Shown piece after piece: positions 42,104 through 50,785 of a stretch of DNA of 64,000 nucleotides. The DNA comes from DATCYX01 sp963714425 (GTDB lineage: Bacteria > Chloroflexota > Anaerolineae > Anaerolineales > UBA4823): NCBI GenBank assembly GCA_963714425.1, contig CAVQOI010000015.1, positions 1 to 64,000 on the forward strand. Direction: 5' to 3'. The translations under genes and the position numbers were made by a program. Every line of letters starts with the position of its first letter. The stretch's first letter is position 1. The notes beneath the pieces are model-generated. The model made no database searches. It was not told the origin of the DNA and was given only the letters and a program-made list of their open reading frames with translations.

Positions 42104-43234
42104 TCAATCGATGCCATCCAATATTTTTTTGGCACGCGCTTCCCAAGAATAGTGACTTGCGTGCTGGCGTCCTCGCTCGCCCAGCGCGAGGCGAGTATGC
42201 CGGTCATCCTGTAGCGCTTGCAGAGCATTCACCCACGCCTCCACGTCGTCCGCGGGTAGGAGGACAGCCGTCTCGGGTGAGAGCACCTCTCTGAAGACGG
42301 GCAGGTCACTGGAAAGGATCACCCGGCCGCTTGCCAGATATTCAAAGAGCTTCATCGGGCTGAGATAGCGCGAGATATCGCCTCCGGAGGAAGCTGCCAC
42401 ATGCCGCTGGTATGGCATCAGCAGCACGTCGCAAGCCGCGTGGTAGCGCGGCAAGATAGCATTGGGGATGAAGCCGTGCAGATGAATATTCTCCAGGCCG
42501 CTTGCCTCGACCGTCTGGCGCAACGATTCAACTTCACCCGTCTCGCCGCCAGCCAGCAAGAAACCCATCTCTGGCATGCGCTGAGCCATCTTTAGGATCA
42601 ATGCGATACCCCGCCCGGCGTACAGGTGCCCTGTGTAGCCAGCCGTAAAGCGGTCAACTTGCAGCCCGAGCTCGAGGCGCGCCTGCTGCACATCGGGGAG
42701 ATTGCTATAGCGTTCCAGATCAACCCCATCTGCGGCGATGATCGTGAAAGGTGCTGGCGGCGCCTCCAGCTGCTCCGCCAGATCATCAGCCAGGGTCTGT
42801 GTGATCGCCACCAGGCGGCGCGCACCCCGGCCTCTTAGAAAGCGCCGGAAGAGCCAGGCTCCTGCAGATGTGAATGGAATGTCATGGGACTCCAGGATGG
42901 TGGCTATTCCGAGAATACTGCCAAAGGCTGCGGCTTGTGGCAGTCGTGTATACAGCAGGTCTGCGCCGATCCGCCGCGCCCAACCCACTGCTTGCAGGCC
43001 GTAATCGTAACGGCGCAAAACCGGGATTGCCGGTAGCCACTCCACTGGGAATTGCTCACGCAGACCGTACAGATGGGCGAGCTCCTCCCAGGTGACGGGT
43101 TGCGTCGGTCGCCCAGGCGCAGCAACCCGCACATCGTGCCCCAGGCCGACCAGCGCCTGTGCCATTTTCATCACCTGCATGGTGTTGGCTCGCCGCGCCG
43201 GCAGATGTGTTGGGGCGACCATGGCGATCCTCAT
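42104..43234 (-). CDS. Family 4 glycosyltransferase
   Basis: 376 residues with a GT-B fold. The N-terminal half begins RIAMVAPTHLPARRANTMQVMKMAQAL; the C-terminal half has AADGVDLERYSN, GYTGHLYAGRGIALILKMAQ and SPMKLFEYLASGRVILSSDLPVFREVL, the usual E-x7-E donor-binding motif region (KLFEYLASG). It transfers a sugar to the growing surface polysaccharide on the cytosolic face. Start ATG 43234 overlaps the previous glycosyltransferase stop by four bases (ATGA), so the two are coupled. Confidence 0.92.
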   Translation of the reverse strand: MRIAMVAPTHLPARRANTMQVMKMAQALVGLGHDVRVAAPGRPTQPVTWEELAHLYGLREQFPVEWLPAIPVLRRYDYGLQAVGWARRIGADLLYTRLPQAAAFGSILGIATILESHDIPFTSAGAWLFRRFLRGRGARRLVAITQTLADDLAEQLEAPPAPFTIIAADGVDLERYSNLPDVQQARLELGLQVDRFTAGYTGHLYAGRGIALILKMAQRMPEMGFLLAGGETGEVESLRQTVEASGLENIHLHGFIPNAILPRYHAACDVLLMPYQRHVAASSGGDISRYLSPMKLFEYLASGRVILSSDLPVFREVLSPETAVLLPADDVEAWVNALQALQDDRHTRLALGERGRQHASHYSWEARAKKILDGID

Positions 43235-44427
43235 CTCGTATCCTCGGAGTAAATGCGTGCGGTTTTGGCCGCGATGCTCGTCCAGTCGTAATGCTCTGCC
43301 GCAAAGCGCCGCGCCGCCTGCCCGAGTTGGCTACGGCGCTGTGGGTTGCCTGCCAGGTCGATGATCGCCTGCGCCAAAGCATGGATGCGCGCCTGGGGCA
43401 GGCTGGGCGGGGCGTTGTAATCCGAATCTTCCCGGTCGAAAAGGGCCACGAGCACACCCCGCTCGCCTTCTCTGCCCAGCATCTCCTGGTAAGCCGTCAG
43501 ACCGCTGGCGACGATGGCTTTCTCGGTGCACATAGCTTCCAGACATGCCAGGCTGGTTGATTCAGCGCTGGATGGGAAGACGACGATATCTGCCTGGTTG
43601 TAAACCTGGGGGGCATTTTCATGGGCTACGATGCCCAAAAAAACAAAATGCAACTCGATGCCCAGTTCCCCCACTCGCCGGCGGATGTGCGCTTCCAGCT
43701 TCCCCTCTCCAGCCACCCAAAAGCGCGCCTGCGGCACTGCCTCGATCACCTCGGGAGCCGCTTCCACCAGGTACTGCACGCCGTTCTTGGGCGCCAGGCG
43801 GCGCATGCTCAGGATCACCACTTCATCCGTTTCGGAGGCAGGTGGCGCCGGGGAAAAGGCCACCGTGTCTACACCGTTGGGAATCACGACAATTCGCTCA
43901 GGAGGAGCAAAGCGTAGTGCTACATCCCGCATCTCCTGGCTGGTGGCGATGATTGTGCCTGCCAGCTTGAGTGAGATATAACGGTACAGACGGTAGAGCG
44001 GCGAGCGCCCCACCGACGAGTCCAGCGTGCCCAGCCCGTGCAGGGTGACGGCGGACGGTTTGCCCAACACGCGACCCAGCAACGTGCCCAAGGCGGCTAG
44101 TAAGAATGAATAATGGCAGTGTACGATGTCCACCTGCCGGACGAAGGCTACCAGCCCGGGAAGCGCCTCGGGGAGATGCAGCAGAGCTCGCCAGCTCCCA
44201 CCTTTCAACCCCGGCAGTCGCACTACCGGGAAAGAGTCTGTCCTACCCCCCACCCCAGCCCCTCCCCTCTCTAGGGGGCCGGGGGGATGGGTGGGGGAAT
44301 CCGGGACAGCTGTGCAGATCGAGACATCATATCCCATCTGGCTCAGGGCGCGGCTCAGCTCCAGCACGTGCACTTCTGCCCCGCCTAAAATCGGCAAATA
44401 CGTATCCACCAGCATGCCGATCTTCAT
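43231..44427 (-). CDS. Family 4 glycosyltransferase with in-frame repeat insert
   Basis: 398 residues. GT-B motifs: MLVDTYLPILGGAEVHVLELSRAL at the start, VIPNGVDTVAFSP in the middle, SMRRLAPKNGVQYLVEAA, VFPSSAESTSLACLEAMCTEKAIVASG near the end. Residues ~45-66 (THPPGPLERGGAGVGGRTDSF) are an extra Gly/Pro-rich stretch not expected between VSICTAVPD and FPVVRLPG; its DNA is a C/G-rich repeat (44247-44297). The frame is kept and the fold is probably intact. It is coupled by ATGA overlaps to both the flippase gene before it and the next glycosyltransferase. Confidence 0.92.
   Translation of the reverse strand: MKIGMLVDTYLPILGGAEVHVLELSRALSQMGYDVSICTAVPDSPTHPPGPLERGGAGVGGRTDSFPVVRLPGLKGGSWRALLHLPEALPGLVAFVRQVDIVHCHYSFLLAALGTLLGRVLGKPSAVTLHGLGTLDSSVGRSPLYRLYRYISLKLAGTIIATSQEMRDVALRFAPPERIVVIPNGVDTVAFSPAPPASETDEVVILSMRRLAPKNGVQYLVEAAPEVIEAVPQARFWVAGEGKLEAHIRRRVGELGIELHFVFLGIVAHENAPQVYNQADIVVFPSSAESTSLACLEAMCTEKAIVASGLTAYQEMLGREGERGVLVALFDREDSDYNAPPSLPQARIHALAQAIIDLAGNPQRRSQLGQAARRFAAEHYDWTSIAAKTARIYSEDTR
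44247..44297. repeat. C/G-rich palindrome element inside the GT4 gene
   Basis: Outer arms CCCCCACCC (44247-44255) and GGGTGGGGG (44289-44297) enclose CCCCTCCCC and AGGGGGCCGGGGGG segments. The 13-mer GGGGGGATGGGTG is shared with 14464-14476, marking one element family found both between and inside genes. Confidence 0.75.
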
Positions 44428-45798
44428 GCCCGCTGTTCTCCAACCGGTTGCTCGTCTGTGCCGACCGAGCTGGTCATGCGCTGTTTGATCTCAGCGCGCG
44501 CCTTGAGCGTAGATAAGGTGATGCCCAGAATATAGCTGAACGACAGCATAATGGCGCTTCCCAGGTAGCCGATGCGCGGCAGCAGCACCAGCACACCCGC
44601 GACTTTGATCAACGTGACCAGCACATTGACCCGCGTGGCGTAGTCCGGAAGACCCAACGCCAGCAGGGCGGGTCGCGCCCAATAGTATGTGTTGGCAACC
44701 AGGAAGCCTACCAGCAAGATGAGCAGTGCCGGGTAAGCCGGCAGGAATTCAGGGTCTTTATACAGCAGCAGGATCAGCGGGCGTCCCAGCCAGAGCAACC
44801 CCAGGGAGACCACCAGCGTGAAGCCGCCCGCCAGGATCGAGCCGTTGCGCAGGAAGATGCGCATACCACCCCAGTCTTTACGGGCTACCTGCCGGGACAG
44901 CTCCGGGTAGGTTGCCTGGGGGAGCGGGCTGATGGGGAGTTGCACCAGGTTGACGATTGCTAAGGCTGTCTTGTAATAACCCGTTTCCAGCGGATTGCGA
45001 AAGAACGAAACCCACAGAAGCTCGCTGTCTTTGTTGATCAAGGAGAGAGACGCGCTGATATTTGTGTTCACCGCGAAGCCCACCAGCTCACGAGCCTGGG
45101 TTCGCAGCGTTCCCAGGGATACCCGCCACCAACCCCACTCCCAGCGGCGCGTCGCTTCGATTCAGCGCGGCGATCGACAGGCCGGTTGCGCCGATCACCT
45201 TGCCGCCCAGGTAGGCTAGCAATACTTGGAACATGCCTCCGCCAGTGACGTAGGCGACGATGATGATGGATAGTGTCACCAGGCTTTGCACCACATTCAA
45301 GGCAGCCATACGCTTGTAGCGGTCGAAGAGCTGCAGTAACCCAGTGGAGCTCTCAGCAATCAGGTTGGCAATCACGATCAGCCCGTATATGATGAACCAG
45401 CTCTGGGCTGAGGCGTCTTTCGCCAGGTAGCGCGCCCCTAGCGGAGCCAGCAGCCAGATCAGCCCGAAGGCGATAAGCGAGGCGACCATCTCGACCAGCG
45501 CCGCTGCTTTAAAAACTGCTGCCGCGCGTTCTTTCTCACCCACCTCAGTGTAATGCCCCACATACTTGATGACCAGCTCCCCCATGCGAAAGGATGCCAG
45601 CTTGTTGATCACACTGGCGAACATGGTGATCACACCAAGGATTCCGAACCCCGCCACACCCAGCAGCCGCCCAGCCAAAATGCTCTGCAGCATGCTGAGG
45701 AAAGCTGTCACTCCTGTTGCGCTGAACAGATATCCAGAATTGCGCAGCATCCGGCGCATGAGGGGATTATCTAGGAGGCGGCTCAGATGAGAGAACAT
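44424..45798 (-). CDS. Polysaccharide flippase (MATE/Wzx-like), frameshifted
   Basis: About 455 residues when joined. Part 1 (45,088-45,798) begins RNSGYLFSATGVTAFLSMLQSILAGRLLGVAGFGILGVI, the conserved start of Wzx-type flippases, and runs through six helices. Part 2 (44,424-45,083 and upstream frame) continues with LVGFAVNTNISASLSLINKDSELLWVSFF and the remaining helices. Between them a run of G at ~45,139-45,142 appears one base short: the upstream frame ends in unrelated GIPGNAANPGS, while the other frame reads EWGWWRVSLGTLRTQARELVGFAV. Flippases move lipid-linked repeat units across the membrane. It heads the glycosyltransferase block. Confidence 0.88.
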
Positions 45799-45899
45799 GC
45801 AGATTTGAGAGTCGAGGACATTGAATGGTGAGAAGTGATGGGCGGGTAGAGTCGCACTGCGACAGAATCACCTCACGCATCACGCCTCTTCATTATTAC

Positions 45900-46880
45900 C
45901 TAGTCCATATGGATGTCTTGCGCCCACTCTCGCTCGGAGTTGTACCATTCTACGGAGCGCTCGATCCCCTGGCGTAGAGATACTTGGGGCTCCCAACCTA
46001 GGAGCCGTCCAGCTTTTTCCACACTCGCCCAGTTGGCGAACATGTCAGCTGGGTTGGTCGGAAAGCGCTCGATGCTCGCCTTCCGTCCGATCACATCCTC
46101 CAGCATGTGGATCAGATCGTTCATTTGGACACACTCATGCCCGCCCAGGTTGATCACCTCGTACCCCAGCGGCTTGAGTGCCAGGATTGTCCCGCGTGCG
46201 ATGTCGTCAACGTAAGTAAAGCCGCGCATCTGGGTGCCGTCTCCATTGAGTCTGAGCGGCTGCCCTTCAGTGATCCATTTGATGAAACGGAATACGCTCA
46301 TATCCGGGCGTCCCGCGGGCCCGTACACGGTAAAGTAGCGTACCACCGTCACGTCGATATCATACAGGTGGTGGTAAGCGTGGCACATGGCTTCGGCGCC
46401 TTTCTTGCTGGCGGCGTAAGGCTGAAGGGGCTGGTCGGTGGGTGCATCCTCAGGGGTAGGCAGCGGCGCGTCCGAGCCGTACAGGCTGGAGGTAGACGCG
46501 AGGATGATTTTTGGGATGCTCCTCTGTTTGCAGAACTCCAGCAGGTTGAGCGTGCCAGTCATGTTGGTGTCCACGTAGACCCACGGATCGATGACTGCTT
46601 GGCGCACACCAGCACGTGCCGCCAAGTTGATGATCGCATCGTACCGATGGTCGAGTACCGCTGACGGGCGGATAAAGCTCTGGCGATCAGAGATATCGAG
46701 GCGGAAAAATTTAAATGCAGGATGGCTCTCCAGCCATCGTAGTCGGTAGTCTTTCAGGCGCACATCGTAGGCATCGTTCATATTGTCCACACCCACAACG
46801 TGGTGCCCTTCCTCAAGCAGCATCTTAGCTACTCGGTGGGCGATAAAGCCTGCAGCGCCGGTAAGCAGATAGGTTCCCAT
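45900..46880 (-). CDS. NAD-dependent nucleotide-sugar 4-epimerase
   Basis: 326 residues, extended SDR fold. NAD-binding motif TGAAGFIAHRVAK (~7-19); NLAARAGVRQAV; catalytic SSLYG and YAASKKGAE (Tyr-x3-Lys); substrate-side RYFTVYGPAGRPDMS. The GVRQAVIDPWVYVDTN and FTVYGPAGRPDM segments are characteristic of UDP-glucuronate/UDP-GlcNAcA 4-epimerases. It directly abuts the dehydrogenase gene, whose product (a UDP-uronic acid) would be its substrate, so the pair most likely makes UDP-galacturonate or UDP-GalNAcA for the surface polymer. Confidence 0.93.
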   Translation of the reverse strand: MGTYLLTGAAGFIAHRVAKMLLEEGHHVVGVDNMNDAYDVRLKDYRLRWLESHPAFKFFRLDISDRQSFIRPSAVLDHRYDAIINLAARAGVRQAVIDPWVYVDTNMTGTLNLLEFCKQRSIPKIILASTSSLYGSDAPLPTPEDAPTDQPLQPYAASKKGAEAMCHAYHHLYDIDVTVVRYFTVYGPAGRPDMSVFRFIKWITEGQPLRLNGDGTQMRGFTYVDDIARGTILALKPLGYEVINLGGHECVQMNDLIHMLEDVIGRKASIERFPTNPADMFANWASVEKAGRLLGWEPQVSLRQGIERSVEWYNSEREWAQDIHMD

Positions 46881-48200
46881 TTACAACCTTACAACTTTTG
46901 GATGGTTCTTCCCCGTATCTCCGAGGGCATTGCGCGTGTCCACAACCAGCCTTGCCGCTTCCAGGATCGCCAAATACTCATAGCTGGAGTGGTTGGTGAC
47001 AATGACCACGCAATCGGCGGCTCGCACTGCCTCCATCAAATCCGGGACGCATTCCATCTCAACATCGTCGTGGCTCACAGACGGGATGTATGGGTCGTGG
47101 TAGGCGACACGGGCGCCTTTTTGTTCCAGCAACCCGATCACATCCAGGGCTGGCGACTCGCGTAAGTCGTCAATGTCGGGTTTGTAGGCCACACCCAGCA
47201 CCAGGACCCGGCTATCTTTCAGCGCCTTTCCCTTACCATTGAGCGCATCTTGCACCAAGCCAACCACATAGCGGGGCATTCCTGTATTGATCTCCGAGGC
47301 TAGCTCGATAAAACGAGCAGTGTATTTGAGGGCGCGCAGCTTCCAGGACAGGTAGAGCGGGTCTATGGGGATGCAGTGCCCGCCTAAGCCAGGGCCAGGG
47401 GTGAATTTCATAAACCCAAAGGGTTTGGTAGCGGCTGCGTCAATCACCTCCCACACATCCACGCCCAGGCGACTGCACATCAGCGCCATCTCGTTGACCA
47501 GCCCGACGTTGATCATGCGGAACGTGTTCTCCAGCAGCTTGGCCATCTCGGCGACCTCAGCAGAGGAGACTGGAACCACGTTCTGAAGTGCCTGCCCGTA
47601 CCACATCGAAGCTACTTCAGTGCAATCGGGTGTGATCCCACCTAGCACCTTCGGCGTGTTTAATGTGGTCCAGTCCTCACGACCCGGGTCGACTCGCTCC
47701 GGGGAGAACGCCAGGAAGAAGTTTTCGCCGATATCCAGCCCTTCGATGTTGTTGAGGTGAGGCAGCATGATCTCACGGGTAGTGCCGGGATAGGTGGTCG
47801 ATTCCAGCACGACAACCATGCCGGAGTGGATGTAATTTGCGAGCTCCTCAGTGGCGTCCAGAATATAGGAGAGGTCAGGGTCTCCGGTCTTGCGCAGCGG
47901 AGTCGGTACGCAGATGCTGACTGCCTGCATGTCCTCTAACACAGAGAAATCCGCGGTTGCCTGCAAATGCCCGGATTTGACCAGCCTGGCAACTTGCTCG
48001 GTGGGGACGTCCTTAATATAGCTTTCACCGCGACTCACACTATCTACTTTACGCTTGTCAGGATCCACCCCGATTACCTTGAAACCAGCCTCTGCCATCA
48101 CGGTTGCCAGTGGTAATCCAACATAACCCAGGCCCAATATCGCCACCCGGGCGCTGCGGTCTTTCAGCTGCTCAATCAAATTTTGTTTGACTGTACTCAT
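46881..48200 (-). CDS. Nucleotide-sugar (UDP-hexose/HexNAc) 6-dehydrogenase
   Basis: 439 residues. The dinucleotide motif is VAILGLGYVGLPLATVMAEAG (~19-39). VPTPLRKTGDPDLSYI and ESTTYPGTTREI are the usual second-half NAD and substrate contacts. The catalytic Cys lies in GPGLGGHCIPIDPLYL (~275). FSPERVDPG and LGVAYKPDIDDLRESPA complete the family set. The spacing is closest to UDP-GlcNAc dehydrogenases (WbpA/WecC group), though UDP-glucose cannot be excluded. It oxidises C6 to a carboxylate with two NAD. The next gene is the matching epimerase with no gap. Confidence 0.93.
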   Translation of the reverse strand: MSTVKQNLIEQLKDRSARVAILGLGYVGLPLATVMAEAGFKVIGVDPDKRKVDSVSRGESYIKDVPTEQVARLVKSGHLQATADFSVLEDMQAVSICVPTPLRKTGDPDLSYILDATEELANYIHSGMVVVLESTTYPGTTREIMLPHLNNIEGLDIGENFFLAFSPERVDPGREDWTTLNTPKVLGGITPDCTEVASMWYGQALQNVVPVSSAEVAEMAKLLENTFRMINVGLVNEMALMCSRLGVDVWEVIDAAATKPFGFMKFTPGPGLGGHCIPIDPLYLSWKLRALKYTARFIELASEINTGMPRYVVGLVQDALNGKGKALKDSRVLVLGVAYKPDIDDLRESPALDVIGLLEQKGARVAYHDPYIPSVSHDDVEMECVPDLMEAVRAADCVVIVTNHSSYEYLAILEAARLVVDTRNALGDTGKNHPKVVRL

Positions 48201-48212
48201 TCATCCTCTCAT

Positions 48213-48842
48213 CTAAAACAGGCTGAGTTGTGTCGCCTGGTTATTATCCTCTGTAGATTTCGTTTCATCAATCTCGGGCGCATCGCCAGCCCGAGAGATC
48301 AGCTCTGGGAGCAAGGCGAAATCGCGCTCAATAACAGGTCTGAGCGAACCCTGATGGAGAGCTGCCGCAGGATGGTACATGGGCACCACCAGGCGGCCGC
48401 GCAAGGTCATGGCTTGTCCGTGCACATCGCTGATCTTGGCATTGGGCAGGTAGCGCGCCATAGAGAAACGACCCAGAGTGACGATCACCTTCGGATTGAT
48501 TGCCTGAATCTGGCGCTCCAGGTAGTCATTGCAAGCCTCCAGCTCTTCAGGCATTGGGTCCCGGTTAGAGGGTGGGCGGCACTTAACCACATTGGTGATG
48601 AACACCTCCGACCGGTTCATGCCGATTTTCTCTAACAATTCCTCCAGGAACTTCCCTGCAGCGCCCACGAATGGCCTTCCCTGCTCGTTCTCATGGAAGC
48701 CAGGTCCCTCCCCGATAAACATGATCTTTGCAGTAGTGGGACCTTCTCCAGGAACAGCGTTTTTTCGCGAGTAATGCAGCAAGCATTTCGTACACGTCGC
48801 TGCCTCCTGGGCGACCTGCTCCAACACCTCTTTAGAATTCAA
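48213..48842 (-). CDS. Uracil-DNA glycosylase, family 4
   Basis: 209 residues from TTG 48842, chosen because AGGAGGTG lies five bases upstream; no ATG is better placed. Family 4 enzymes remove uracil from DNA and hold a [4Fe-4S] cluster. Cluster cysteines: C17 and C20 (CTKC), then one in VVKCRPP and one in ELEACNDY. The catalytic motif is GEGPGFHENEQGRPFVG and the second is HPAAAL. The last ~30 residues are an acidic tail. It is the last gene of a tsaE-tsaB-rimI-udg unit. Confidence 0.95.
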   Translation of the reverse strand: MNSKEVLEQVAQEAATCTKCLLHYSRKNAVPGEGPTTAKIMFIGEGPGFHENEQGRPFVGAAGKFLEELLEKIGMNRSEVFITNVVKCRPPSNRDPMPEELEACNDYLERQIQAINPKVIVTLGRFSMARYLPNAKISDVHGQAMTLRGRLVVPMYHPAAALHQGSLRPVIERDFALLPELISRAGDAPEIDETKSTEDNNQATQLSLF

Positions 48843-48853
48843 AAGTACACCTC

Positions 48854-49474
48854 CTATGCGTCGCTGGATAGCGCGTTGGTGTCCCAGGCGCCAGAAACCA
48901 GCCAGTTCACATAATTGCTATCCAGGTTCTCAGCGGTCATGATTAGAGCGTCTTCGTTATTGTCCCGGTAATAGTGTGGCCTGCGCCCAGCAACCTTGAA
49001 ATGGAAGCGCCGGTATAGCGCCTGGGCAATGTCGTTGCCCGCCCGAACTTCCAGAGTCGCTTGATGAGCACCGCGCTGGATCGCTTCTATCAATCCGGCT
49101 GCCAGTAATTTTCGGCTGATGCCTCGACCGCGATACTCCGGATCCACTGCCATCGTCGCAATATGCGCCTCACCTTCGATGAGCCAGATAACCGTAGCAG
49201 CTGCCACGATGCGGCCTCCGTCAGGTGTTCCAACCTCTACTACCAACAACAGTGACGACGGGTTGTCGAGTAGCTCGTAGCGGAAAGACCGCTCCGACCA
49301 GGGTATGCTAAAAGATGCCCGGTCGATGGTGAGCACCTGAGCCAGGTCTTCCTCACGCATCGGGCGGATGTGAATCGCGGTTGAAGGTTCGAGGTTGAAT
49401 GTTGCCATGCTTGACGACCGACGGGTGGGTAGGTAAACTCCGTCCATGTTATTTGCGGATGAAATTGCCATCAT
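48854..49474 (-). CDS. rimI: Ribosomal protein S18 N-acetyltransferase RimI
   Basis: 206 residues if started at ATG 49474, which overlaps the tsaB stop (ATGA) and has the next codon also ATG; a start at ATG 49408 (MATFNLEPSTAIHIRPM) would remove 22 residues and look more canonical. GNAT signatures: HIRPMREEDLAQVLTID, ATMAVDPEYRGRGISRKLL (acetyl-CoA loop RGRGIS), LEVRAGNDIAQALYRRFHFKVAGRRPHYYRDN. RimI acetylates the N-terminal alanine of S18; the conserved place behind tsaB supports this. The end (~180-206) is an unusual tail. Confidence 0.9.
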   Translation of the reverse strand: MMAISSANNMDGVYLPTRRSSSMATFNLEPSTAIHIRPMREEDLAQVLTIDRASFSIPWSERSFRYELLDNPSSLLLVVEVGTPDGGRIVAAATVIWLIEGEAHIATMAVDPEYRGRGISRKLLAAGLIEAIQRGAHQATLEVRAGNDIAQALYRRFHFKVAGRRPHYYRDNNEDALIMTAENLDSNYVNWLVSGAWDTNALSSDA

Positions 49475-50139
49475 CCAGGGATAGATTCTTTGTAGTGCAG
49501 GTAAATGGGTGAGAGCGTGCTGGGATCATCCACTCTACCTGCCAACCACCGTTTCCAGGCCAGCTCTGCCAGCCACGCAGGGCGGCGTAGCGATTGGGCA
49601 GCAGGTGCGAGGATAACATTCTTGTGCTTGCGCGCCAGCAGTCGCTGTTCATCTTCACCCAGCTCGCCGCATACCACTGTGGGCTTATGGATGCGCTGGT
49701 TCAATTCCTGTGGAGTCAGCACCTCAACCCGGCTTTTCAACTGCCATGTACCATCTGCCGGTGCGTACCAGCCCACCGCCAGGCGTTCTCGCCCGGCGCG
49801 CAATACCGCAGCCAGTTGTTCCCCATTGATAGGTTGGGCGGATGCCAGGATATCTAACGAGGGGATGCCCACCAACGGCAGGCGCTGTGCCAGAGCCATG
49901 CCTTTTACCAGTGCCAGTCCTATACGCAATCCTGTGAAAGATCCCGGACCAAGCGCCACAGCCAGCACGTTTAGGTCGGAGACTGACACATTGCAGCGCG
50001 CCAGCATATCCCCAACCGCCGGCGCCAGCTCTACGGTATGGTAGTCGTGACTCTTCCACACGGATTCGCTCAACACCTGCACGCCGTCGTATAGCGCCAG
50101 GCCAATTGTCCGTGTGGAGGTGTCTACTGCCAGTAACAT
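49471..50139 (-). CDS. tsaB: tRNA t6A37 biosynthesis protein TsaB
   Basis: 222 residues from ATG 50139, sharing a base with the tsaE TGA (TGATG). TsaB scaffolds TsaD for the threonylcarbamoyl transfer to A37 of ANN-decoding tRNAs. Motifs: LLAVDTSTRTIGLALYDG, SHDYHTVELAPAV and GPGSFTGLRIGLALVKGMA. Length is usual. The tsaD gene is not in this window. Confidence 0.95.
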   Translation of the reverse strand: MLLAVDTSTRTIGLALYDGVQVLSESVWKSHDYHTVELAPAVGDMLARCNVSVSDLNVLAVALGPGSFTGLRIGLALVKGMALAQRLPLVGIPSLDILASAQPINGEQLAAVLRAGRERLAVGWYAPADGTWQLKSRVEVLTPQELNQRIHKPTVVCGELGEDEQRLLARKHKNVILAPAAQSLRRPAWLAELAWKRWLAGRVDDPSTLSPIYLHYKESIPG

Positions 50140-50636
50140 CACATGATCCCAAACAAATGTTTGCGGACGGTAGCTAGCAGGTTCTGGTAGCGCTTGCCGC
50201 GCGCCGCAAAAACCAGATCGCGCTGGTCAGCGTCGATCCAGCGCAGCGTGACCAGCAGGTGCTCCCCGGGTAAGGCTTCCTGCACGCGGTCAGCCCACTC
50301 CACCACCAGCGGCCCGTTCCCCAGCATCGGCTCGATGTCCAGCTCCGCGGCCTCGCGGGCGTTTTCAAGCCGGTAAGCATCCAGGTGGTGCATACGCTGT
50401 TCGTCAGGACCGCGATAGACGTTCACCAGGACAAACGTCGGGCTGGTCACGGCATCCAGAGAGCCCCAACCTGAAGCAATGCCCTGTGCCAGGGTTGTCT
50501 TGCCAGAACCAAGATCACCGGTCAACAAGACCACATCGCCAGAGTGTAATAGCGCGCCCAGGCGCATCCCTAGGCGCCGGGTTTGCTCGGCGCTGCGGCT
50601 GATGAACTCGAACGAGTGCGCGTCCAGGATGGGCAT
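50139..50636 (-). CDS. tsaE: tRNA t6A37 ATPase TsaE
   Basis: 165 residues. TsaE is the ATPase that resets the TsaBDE complex. Walker A TGDLGSGKTTLAQGIASGWG, the SPTFVLVNVYRG loop and the Walker B-like HHLDAYRLE are present, with the VVEWADR motif near residue ~110. First gene of the operon and the only one with its own promoter: TATAAT ends six bases before ATG 50636. Confidence 0.96.
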   Translation of the reverse strand: MPILDAHSFEFISRSAEQTRRLGMRLGALLHSGDVVLLTGDLGSGKTTLAQGIASGWGSLDAVTSPTFVLVNVYRGPDEQRMHHLDAYRLENAREAAELDIEPMLGNGPLVVEWADRVQEALPGEHLLVTLRWIDADQRDLVFAARGKRYQNLLATVRKHLFGIM

Positions 50637-50642
50637 AGGGAC

Positions 50643-50648
50643 ATTATA
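50643..50648 (-). promoter_or_regulatory. -10 box TATAAT six bases before tsaE ATG
   Basis: On the minus strand TATAAT-GTCCCT-ATG. Same spacing as the LysM gene and holB, pointing to a leaderless transcript for the tsaE-tsaB-rimI-udg operon. The -35 region is weak. Confidence 0.6.
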
Positions 50649-50785
50649 ATCTGGGATTTGAGATTAGAGAATTGAGAATGGAGAGAAATAAGTGGAGCGG
50701 GGCGAAGAATGAATGGCGAATCGTGAGGCCGATTTTTTCTGGTGATATACCCTTCTTGTCATCTCTTTCCTCTCACTCCTCCCTC

